Positions 1 to 3,954 of a DNA stretch of 6,175 nucleotides are shown here, piece after piece. The stretch lies in contig PETS01000114.1 of NCBI GenBank assembly GCA_002781265.1, positions 1 through 6,175 on the forward strand, read 5' to 3'. A program made the translations under genes and the position numbers. The DNA is from Candidatus Falkowbacteria bacterium CG02_land_8_20_14_3_00_36_14. Lineage in GTDB: Bacteria > Patescibacteriota > Patescibacteriia > Patescibacteriales > UM-FILTER-36-11. Positions within the stretch are counted from its first letter, which is position 1. Each line of letters starts with the position of its first letter. The notes below the pieces were generated by a model. It saw nothing but the letters and a program-made list of their open reading frames with translations. It did not search any database and was not told the DNA's origin.

Positions 1-822
1 TCCGAAGCGCGCGCTCGGCTGACAATAGCCGGAAATGATTTGCAGGCGTTATTTGAACAGATAATCAAAAATCATCTTGGCTCATTTAAGAACATAAAAA
101 GGTTTGTGCCTGCCGTAAAGACAGCAATTTACTCGTGGTTTAGAAAATATCTCGGCGCAAAAGCGTGGCCGGAAGAAATAATAATCGTGCAGATGATTTT
201 TGCGCACAACGGCAACAGAAAAAAGTTTGAGGAAATTTTGGCGAGCGCGATTGAAAAATACAAAGCGGTGCGAGAAAAAGAAATCTTGAAAAAGGTTGAA
301 GAAAGCGAGCAATGGTACGATTTTGAAATCGCCAAAGAGAGCTTTTTCAATCAATACGCCGATGAGCGCGCGGATTATGAAAAATATGTTTATGAGCCGT
401 GCTATTTAAGCATTGGCCGTCTTACGCCCGAAAAGAATTTTGAAAAGTTTTTAGCCGAGAACAGCGACAAAATAATTTGGTGGTGGAAAAACGGCGAAAA
501 TAAGCAGGATTATTTCGGTATTAAATACGAATACCCCGCCGGAGTTATCCATACTTTTTACCCCGATTATCTTGTGCGATTGTCTGACGGACGACTTGGA
601 ATTTTTGAAACGAAAGATATGGGAGATCGCGACGGCGGAAATTATACAAAAGCCAAAGCTGAAAAATTGCAGGAATTTATCAAAGAGCAAAAAGGCAAAA
701 AACTTTTCGGCGGGATTGCGATTGAAAAAAGCGACGGCTGGAAAATAAACCAAAAATCGGTGTATAATTGGGACAAGTGCGAAAAGAACGATTGGAGTGA
801 TTGGGAGAAGTTAAAATTTTAA
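1..822 (+). CDS. res: Type III restriction enzyme Res subunit, C-terminal fragment (5' end outside window)
   Basis: The frame is open from base 1 with no start codon needed, so this is the last ~273 residues of a longer protein, normally 800-1000 aa. Full-length Res proteins are ATP-dependent DEAD/DEAH helicase-nucleases that work with a Mod methyltransferase; the helicase part and any mod gene lie to the left, unseen. Visible C-terminal family features are the FKNIKRFVPAVKTA stretch (61-150), the YEPCYL block (near 394-411), the WWWKNG...DYFGIKYEY segment (478-534) and the nuclease core FYPDYLVRL...GIFETKD. In that core Asp at 565-567, Glu at 607-609 and Lys at 613-615 form the PD...ExK site, so the nuclease half looks intact. 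GCG/CGC-type codons are more common than in neighbouring genes, hinting at transfer. The stop is TAA at 820-822. The family call is confident; partner and specificity cannot be judged. Confidence 0.88.
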   Translation, partial: SEARARLTIAGNDLQALFEQIIKNHLGSFKNIKRFVPAVKTAIYSWFRKYLGAKAWPEEIIIVQMIFAHNGNRKKFEEILASAIEKYKAVREKEILKKVEESEQWYDFEIAKESFFNQYADERADYEKYVYEPCYLSIGRLTPEKNFEKFLAENSDKIIWWWKNGENKQDYFGIKYEYPAGVIHTFYPDYLVRLSDGRLGIFETKDMGDRDGGNYTKAKAEKLQEFIKEQKGKKLFGGIAIEKSDGWKINQKSVYNWDKCEKNDWSDWEKLKF

Positions 823-827
823 GCGGC

Positions 828-847
828 GCGCCAGCTAAAGTTGGCGC
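828..847 (+). terminator. Hairpin just after the restriction gene, possible terminator without U-tract
   Basis: GCGCCAGC (828-835) pairs with GTTGGCGC (840-847) around a short TAAA loop, with one G-T wobble, five bases after the stop codon. Position and stability fit a 3'-end structure, but no T-run follows (AAATTCC), so it is not a canonical intrinsic terminator. Confidence 0.35.
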
Positions 848-849
848 AA

Positions 850-930
850 ATTCCGTCGGCTGAAGTCTGCCAGCAGGCGGAGCGTCAGTTTCTTTCCCTC
901 CGTCGCCTTTCTGGCTTTGGCGGGCAGGCA
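850..930. repeat. GC-rich repeat-like spacer, non-coding
   Basis: This stretch between the restriction gene and tRNA-Thr is far richer in GC than its surroundings and is made of short motifs such as CTGCCAGCAGGCGG (867-880) and GGCGGGCAGGC (919-929). These resemble degenerate palindromic repeats. It shares GCGGAGCG (877-884) with the spacer after the tRNA. A minus-strand reading frame through it has low-complexity, repeat-like content and is not credible as a gene. From 931 to 995 I see only the AT-rich tRNA upstream region. Confidence 0.35.
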
Positions 931-995
931 AAAAAGGTTCGCGCATTTTCAAACAAAGGGCACATAATTTTTATATAGCTTGTATTATTTATCAT

Positions 996-1068
996 GCCAC
1001 CTTAGCTCAGTTGGTAGAGCAATAGTTTTGTAAACTATGGGTCGTGGGTTCGAATCCCTCAGGTGGCT
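996..1068 (+). tRNA. tRNA-Thr (anticodon TGT)
   Basis: The cloverleaf can be drawn by hand. The acceptor stem is GCCACCT (996-1002) with AGGTGGC (1061-1067), and the D arm is GCTC-AGTTGGTA-GAGC (1005-1020). The anticodon stem is ATAGT (1022-1026) with ACTAT (1034-1038), enclosing loop TTTGTAA with anticodon TGT at 1029-1031, which reads ACA (Thr). The T loop TTCGAAT is at 1049-1055. The T stem GTGGG/CCCTC has one U-U mismatch at positions 50-64. CCA is not encoded; TCA follows the acceptor stem, so nucleotidyltransferase must add CCA. A weak promoter candidate is TTCAAA (948-953) with TATATA (972-977), 18 bp apart. The gene stands alone. Confidence 0.97.
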
Positions 1069-1130
1069 CAAGTAATAATAAATTAAAAATTGAAGAATTA
1101 ATTTATTTCATATTATCTAATTTAAAGTTT

Positions 1131-1166
1131 AGGATGAGAAGTTCATCCTCCGAAGCGGAGCGAAGG
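1131..1166. repeat. Hairpin plus palindromic repeat between the two tRNA-end copies
   Basis: AGGATGA (1131-1137) pairs with TCATCCT (1143-1149) and is followed at once by CTCCG-AAG-CGGAG (1148-1160). The second half contains AGCGGAGCG (1154-1162), the reverse complement of CGCTCCGCT at 3216-3224 in the post-cysS repeat. No T-run follows, so a terminator for the tRNA is not convincing. It is better read as a dispersed palindromic repeat. Confidence 0.45.
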
Positions 1167-1170
1167 GGGA

Positions 1171-1189
1171 AATCCCTCAGGTGGCTCAA
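1171..1189 (+). repeat. 19-bp duplicate of the tRNA-Thr 3' end (att-like)
   Basis: AATCCCTCAGGTGGCTCAA here is identical to 1053-1071, which covers the end of the T loop, the 3' T stem, the 3' acceptor strand, the discriminator and three bases beyond. The copies are 118 bp apart in direct orientation. Identity stops at both ends (G versus A on the left, G versus A on the right). This is how the distal att site of a tRNA-integrating element looks, but only 99 bp lie between the copies and no integrase gene is seen. A deleted-element scar or a local duplication are both possible. Confidence 0.7.
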
Positions 1190-1194
1190 AATTT

Positions 1195-1212
1195 ATCCCG
1201 CGTTTGCGGGAT
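1195..1212. terminator. GC hairpin, weak terminator candidate
   Basis: ATCCCGC (1195-1201) pairs perfectly with GCGGGAT (1206-1212) across a GTTT loop. On the plus strand CTTTAG follows, a poor U-tract, so termination of the tRNA transcript here is possible but weak. A consensus-like TATAAT lies just downstream at 1219-1224, with no matching -35 sequence. Confidence 0.35.
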
Positions 1213-1273
1213 CTTTAGTATAATAGAAATATGAAAAATATTAAAGATAAAATTATTAAAATTAAAAATAAAT

Positions 1274-1299
1274 AAAAAACCCAGTTTAAGCAAACTGGG
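1274..1299 (-). terminator. Intrinsic terminator of the small cysteine-rich gene (bidirectional)
   Basis: CCCAGTTT (1280-1287) and AAACTGGG (1292-1299) form a perfect 8-bp stem with a four-base loop. Read on the minus strand the stem is followed directly by T6 (1279-1274), a textbook rho-independent terminator. On the plus strand a T6 run (1308-1313) occurs only after an 8-base gap, so leftward termination should dominate. It lies 12 bases after the TAA at 1312-1314 of the out-of-frame extension, which supports that extension as the original gene end. Confidence 0.85.
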
Positions 1300-1311
1300 C
1301 GGGAAAATTTT

Positions 1312-1402
1312 TTAAGACAGGCCGAATTTCACGCCTAAGGGGTGTTCATAAAAAATACTTTCTTCAGGGCATAGCACGTAGTATTCGGATAACAAGGTGG
1401 GG
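1312..1402 (-). pseudogene. Out-of-frame C-terminal continuation of the small cysteine-rich gene
   Basis: Downstream of the stop at 1403-1405, another minus-strand frame is open from 1446 to the TAA at 1312-1314. It reads like protein (NLENANPTLLSEYYVLCPEE, then SIFYEHPLGVKFGLS), has no good start of its own, and ends 12 bases before a strong terminator. If one base were absent from the A6 run (minus strand; plus T6 at 1418-1423), the upstream gene would read straight into it, giving about 111 aa with a further Cys. The alternatives are chance openness or slippage during expression. This is inference from frame and position only. Confidence 0.45.
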
Positions 1403-1648
1403 TTAGCATTTTCTAAATTTTTTAAATGTTGGACAAAAACGGCATGTCATACTACATCCTTCTTCTTTATTTTTTTCATTAAAAATACTAAGGCATTTAT
1501 TGTAGTAAGGGCAGGTTTTGTTTAAACGATGAAATTTTACTTCTTCAAATTCAAGCTCTCTGGTCAGCACGCCGATGCGAATCGGTTCATTTTCAATAGT
1601 TATAATTCTCGCAACATATAAAATTTCACTTTTTCCGTTATCCGACAT
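1403..1648 (-). CDS. Small cysteine-rich hypothetical protein (81 aa, probably frameshifted near the end)
   Basis: I do not recognise this family. The start is secure: ATG at 1648 follows a strong AAAGGAG with a 5-base gap and a good upstream promoter. Residues 1-40 alternate hydrophobic and charged residues (EILYVARIITIENEPIRIGV), suggesting beta strands. The second half carries C46-x5-C52-x12-C65-x3-C69-x2-C72, likely metal-binding. CX3CX2C is also the radical SAM iron-sulfur signature, but an 81-111 aa protein cannot hold the barrel, so zinc or a small Fe-S site is likelier. No signal peptide or membrane segment is visible, so it is probably cytosolic. The last residues KFRKC may be a frameshift product (see 1312-1402). 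It is transcribed divergently from cysS across a 105-bp spacer; a functional link to cysteine metabolism is only suggested by position. Confidence 0.7.
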   Translation of the reverse strand: MSDNGKSEILYVARIITIENEPIRIGVLTRELEFEEVKFHRLNKTCPYYNKCLSIFNEKNKEEGCSMTCRFCPTFKKFRKC

Positions 1649-1653
1649 AGCTT

Positions 1654-1660
1654 CTCCTTT
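1654..1660 (-). promoter_or_regulatory. Strong Shine-Dalgarno site of the cysteine-rich gene
   Basis: AAAGGAG on the minus strand lies 5 bases before the ATG at 1648. It is the best ribosome-binding site in the window; cysS, dus and corA have none comparable. It fixes the start and supports real translation of this small gene. Confidence 0.8.
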
Positions 1661-1682
1661 TAAAGGTGCGTTAATGTTGTAA

Positions 1683-1711
1683 ATTTTAAGCTATTAATAA
1701 AAAAAAGTAAA
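1683..1711 (-). promoter_or_regulatory. Sigma-70-like promoter of the cysteine-rich gene
   Basis: On the minus strand TTTACT (1711-1706) and TAAAAT (1688-1683) are separated by 17 bases, matching 4/6 and 5/6 of the consensus. The expected start near 1676 gives a leader of roughly 28 bases that contains the strong ribosome-binding site. Confidence 0.5.
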
Positions 1712-1718
1712 GAGTGTG

Positions 1719-1747
1719 TTGCATAAATGGCGATAATTAGATATTAT
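1719..1747 (+). promoter_or_regulatory. cysS promoter, predicted leaderless
   Basis: TTGCAT (1719-1724) and TATTAT (1742-1747) are exactly 17 bases apart. The -35 matches only TTG while the -10 matches 5/6. Transcription would begin about 7 bases after the -10, which is the A of the cysS ATG at 1754. No Shine-Dalgarno sequence precedes that ATG, consistent with a leaderless mRNA. No T-box-like leader can exist in so short a space. Confidence 0.5.
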
Positions 1748-1753
1748 TAATGT

Positions 1754-3151
1754 ATGGCAAAATTATATTTATACAATTCTCTGACTAGAAAAAAGGAAGA
1801 GTTTAAGCCAATAAATAAAGATAAAATCGGCTTATATACCTGCGGGCCGACAGTTTATAATTACGCCCATATCGGAAATCTTCGCACCTATGTTTTTGAA
1901 GACATTTTAAAGAGAGTATTAAAATATAACGGATATAAGGTTAACCACGTTATGAATATTACGGATGTGGGGCATCTGACAGGTGATCGCGATATGGGAG
2001 AGGATAAGTTAGAAGTTGGATCAAAGAGAGAAGGGAAGAGCGCCAAAAAAATCGCAGATTTTTATACAAAGGCTTTTTTGAATGATTTAAAAAAACTAAA
2101 CATAGAAATGCCGGATAAAATGCCCAAAGCCACTGAATATATAAAAGAACAGGTTGAGATGATTAAAACTTTAGAAAAAAAAGGGTTTACATATAAAACC
2201 AGCGATGGAATTTATTTTAATACTTCCAAATTTAAAAATTATAATAAATTATCGCATTTAAAATTAGATGAATTAAAAGAAGGAGCGCGAGTTGAGAAAA
2301 ATAATGAAAAAAGAAACCCAACGGATTTTGCATTATGGAAATTTTCCCCTCGGTTGCGCTCGGGGCAGGTCGGCCGTCAGCAAGAGTGGACAAGCCCATG
2401 GGGAGTCGGGTTTCCCGGCTGGCATATTGAGTGTTCGGCTATGAGCATGAAATTTTTAAAAGGCCGGTTGGATATCCATTGCGGCGGCATTGACCATATT
2501 AATATCCACCATACCAACGAGATTGCCCAGTCCGAGGCGGCCACGGGCAAGAAGTTTTTTAATTACTGGCTGCATGGGGCGTTTTTAAATATTGCCGGCG
2601 GCAAGAAAATGGCCAAGTCGGAAGAGAATTTTTTAACCCTGGAGAACGCTTTAATAAAAAAGGGGATTAATCCATTGGTTTATCGTTTTGCGGTTTTGCA
2701 GACCCATTATAGAAAAACTATGGAATACAGCGAAGAGGCCATTGGCGCGGCTAAAAAAGGATTAAATCATTTGTATAATCAAATTAAAGAATTAAGGAAT
2801 AAAAAAGGGAAAATAAACAAAGAACATGAAGATAAATTTTTAAAAGTTGTAAATGATGATTTAAATTTGCCTCAAGCATTGGCTAAAGTGCAAGAATTAT
2901 TAAAATCCAATTTATCTAATCCGGATAAATTTGCGACCGTTTTGCGTTTTGATAAAATATTGGGGTTAAATTTAGACACAACTAGTAATAAATTAGAATT
3001 GCCTGAAAATATATTTCAATTAGTTAATAAACGAGAAGGAGCTAGAAAAGAAAAAAATTGGGAAGAATCGGATAAATTGAGAATAGAGATTGAAAAATCA
3101 GGATATTTAATTGAAGACACTGAAGACGGCATGAGGATAGGAAAGAGGTAA
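1754..3151 (+). CDS. cysS: Cysteinyl-tRNA synthetase
   Basis: Class I aminoacyl-tRNA synthetase that activates cysteine with ATP and charges tRNA-Cys in the cytoplasm. At 465 aa it has normal family length. The HIGH motif is HIGN at 39-42 and the KMSKS loop is KMAKS at 285-289. The zinc site that selects cysteine is complete: C30 (YTCGPTVYN), C227 (GWHIECSAMS), H252 and E256 (HHTNEIAQSE). The Rossmann fold occupies roughly residues 20-315 and a helical anticodon-binding region follows, ending in a DTEDGMRI tail. ATG at 1754 is supported by the MAKLYLYNSLTRKKE beginning, although no ribosome-binding site is present. The oddity is at residues 199-210, where PRLRSGQVGRQQ, encoded by GC-rich sequence, replaces the shorter variable segment before EWTSPWG. 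It lies outside the motifs, so activity is probably kept. The gene stands alone in its direction. Confidence 0.98.
   Translation: MAKLYLYNSLTRKKEEFKPINKDKIGLYTCGPTVYNYAHIGNLRTYVFEDILKRVLKYNGYKVNHVMNITDVGHLTGDRDMGEDKLEVGSKREGKSAKKIADFYTKAFLNDLKKLNIEMPDKMPKATEYIKEQVEMIKTLEKKGFTYKTSDGIYFNTSKFKNYNKLSHLKLDELKEGARVEKNNEKRNPTDFALWKFSPRLRSGQVGRQQEWTSPWGVGFPGWHIECSAMSMKFLKGRLDIHCGGIDHINIHHTNEIAQSEAATGKKFFNYWLHGAFLNIAGGKKMAKSEENFLTLENALIKKGINPLVYRFAVLQTHYRKTMEYSEEAIGAAKKGLNHLYNQIKELRNKKGKINKEHEDKFLKVVNDDLNLPQALAKVQELLKSNLSNPDKFATVLRFDKILGLNLDTTSNKLELPENIFQLVNKREGARKEKNWEESDKLRIEIEKSGYLIEDTEDGMRIGKR
2346..2383 (+). repeat. GC-rich repeat-like in-frame insertion in cysS (PRLRSGQ element)
   Basis: A run of GC-rich codons encodes PRLRSGQVGRQQ inside a gene otherwise dominated by AT-rich codons. 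CCCC (2346-2349) and GGGG (2362-2365) could pair imperfectly. Typical CysRS sequences have a shorter link between the DFALWKFSP block and EWDSPWG. I recall PRLRSGQ-type peptides recurring in unrelated CPR proteins; that is memory and not checked here. The exact borders are uncertain. Confidence 0.55.
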
Positions 3152-3152
3152 G

Positions 3153-3281
3153 ATGATTAAAGAGCAAGTTTCAGAGGTTTACATGCTGTATAAATTAAAA
3201 CGGGATTCTTCATTCCGCTCCGCTCCATTCAGAATGACGGGGAAAAAAGGAGGCACGTCGTTGTATGACCGTGCCTCTTGA
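3153..3281 (+). CDS. Possible 42-codon ORF or gene remnant after cysS, invaded by a repeat
   Basis: ATG at 3153 begins one base after the cysS stop, with AGAGG a few bases upstream, so coupled translation is plausible. The first 16 residues (MIKEQVSEVYMLYKLK) look protein-like. From 3201 the frame runs through the dispersed repeat (RDSSFRSAPFRMT) and then through the terminator hairpin of the opposite gene, stopping at TGA 3279-3281. The likely reading is the beginning of a lost downstream gene cut by a repeat, or chance. No function can be assigned. Confidence 0.25.
   Translation: MIKEQVSEVYMLYKLKRDSSFRSAPFRMTGKKGGTSLYDRAS
3201..3242. repeat. Dispersed palindromic repeat after cysS
   Basis: The block opens CGGGATTCTTCATTCC and closes CATTCAGAATGACGGGG. 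TCATTC (3210-3215) pairs with GAATGA (3232-3237), and the centre holds the short direct repeat CCGCTCCGCTCC. Its core CGCTCCGCT (3216-3224) is the reverse complement of 1154-1162. The GATTCTTC...AGAATGAC architecture resembles small intergenic repeats seen across many bacterial genomes; family membership is not verified. Confidence 0.5.
3243..3277 (-). terminator. Intrinsic terminator of the GGDEF gene
   Basis: GAGGCACG (3250-3257) and CGTGCCTC (3270-3277) form a perfect 8-bp stem with a 12-base loop. On the minus strand the stem is followed by CCTTTTTTCC, so it terminates leftward transcription 27 bases after the GGDEF stop. The plus strand has no T-run after it, though the stem could still slow cysS transcripts. 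Confidence 0.78.
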
Positions 3282-3304
3282 AGTGTTTTGAGCCAACACT
3301 TATT

Positions 3305-3832
3305 TTATTTATTTTTTTTGTCTTGGTACATCGCCGCGTCCGCGGCGATTAATAATTCATCAATTGTCTCGCCAAAGAATTCTTTTATACCAATGCTTGC
3401 TGAAACATTTTCTTTTCTAAGGATTTTTTTTATCTCCTTAGAAGTTTTATAAGCGTTAGCATAATCATCTTCGGGGAGAATAATGACGAATTCATCCGCT
3501 CCGGTTCCCAGACGGGCGATGGTGTCCACATTTCTCAATCTGCTTTTTAAAATATCAGCAACTTTTTTAAGGAGTTTATCTCCTTTATGATGGCCATGCT
3601 GGTCATTATAAATTTTAAAGTTATTGATATCTAAAAACAAAATTGACAAAGGCGAACCATATCTTTTTGCCCTTTCTATCTCCTGCTTTAATTTTAAAAG
3701 CAGCAAACGCCGATTGGGTAAGCTGGTGAGCGGATCAGTTAAGGATTGTTTTTTCTCCTTTCTTAAAAGATAAATCAAAAAAATACAAGTTAAACTCAAA
3801 ATAATGTTTAAAATAAAAAGAACTAATAGCAT
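3305..3832 (-). CDS. Single-pass membrane GGDEF-domain protein (putative diguanylate cyclase, altered motif)
   Basis: Diguanylate cyclases make cyclic di-GMP from two GTP. This 175-aa protein has one N-terminal membrane helix (about residues 2-23), a short basic linker and one GGDEF domain with no sensor domain. Recognisable elements are DPLTSLPNRR (33-42), LDINNFKIYND...GHHKGD with metal-ligand Asp68 and guanine-contact positions N76 and D85, an RxxD inhibitory-site motif RNVD (100-103), ASIGI (145-149) and ADAAMY (164-169). The signature is unusual: ARLGTGADEF at 106-115 replaces ARxGGDEF, so the second Gly is Ala and two residues are added between the Arg-Leu pair and the signature. This may alter or abolish cyclase activity. 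ATG at 3832 gives an immediate membrane helix; its ribosome-binding site is weak (GAG). It is divergent from dus and ends at its own terminator. Family certain, catalysis uncertain. Confidence 0.88.
   Translation of the reverse strand: MLLVLFILNIILSLTCIFLIYLLRKEKKQSLTDPLTSLPNRRLLLLKLKQEIERAKRYGSPLSILFLDINNFKIYNDQHGHHKGDKLLKKVADILKSRLRNVDTIARLGTGADEFVIILPEDDYANAYKTSKEIKKILRKENVSASIGIKEFFGETIDELLIAADAAMYQDKKNK
3330..3349. repeat. Perfect 9-bp inverted repeat inside the GGDEF gene
   Basis: ATCGCCGCG (3330-3338) and CGCGGCGAT (3341-3349) flank a 2-base centre. It encodes the conserved AADAAM segment, so alanine/aspartate coding constraint can explain part of it, but it is strikingly GC-rich for this gene. 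The mRNA would form a stable hairpin near the 3' end of the message. Confidence 0.6.
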
Positions 3833-3954
3833 TTTCTACTCGTTTCTGGCTCGAGTTAGAATTTATCCCCTAAAACTATATTAGCGGCTCGTTATCAAGG
3901 TGTTTGGCGGCTGGGGAAGCACAAAAATGGCAGGATTTATAAGTTAACATAATT
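3833..3954. promoter_or_regulatory. Divergent control region between the GGDEF gene and dus
   Basis: This 122-bp spacer must hold both promoters. For dus, TATAAG (3938-3943) and TAACAT (3945-3950) are -10 candidates ending 11 and 4 bases before the ATG, without a convincing -35, so the dus leader would be very short. A GGCTCG hexamer occurs twice (3848-3853 and 3886-3891). No convincing promoter for the minus gene was found. No riboswitch or terminator is seen. Confidence 0.35.

Noticed and set aside
82..753. Several minus-strand frames within the restriction gene
   Set aside because: All are antisense to a gene with a complete PD-(D/E)XK core; no independent starts or domains.
680..952. 90-codon minus-strand frame over the end of the restriction gene and the GC-rich spacer
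   Set aside because: It overlaps the real gene antisense, has a proline/arginine-rich repeat-like translation, and no ribosome-binding site or domain.
1394..1430. Programmed -1 ribosomal frameshift at the A6 run
   Set aside because: The downstream open frame is reached by +1 (or -2), not -1, and no clear stimulatory stem follows; an indel or transcript slippage fits better.
1427..1456. CX3CX2C in the small protein as a radical SAM enzyme
   Set aside because: The protein is far too short for the barrel, and neither frame continues into one; treated as a metal-binding pattern only.
1649..1753. T-box or other leader riboswitch controlling cysS
   Set aside because: The predicted transcript start is at the ATG and no tRNA-binding stem or antiterminator is present.
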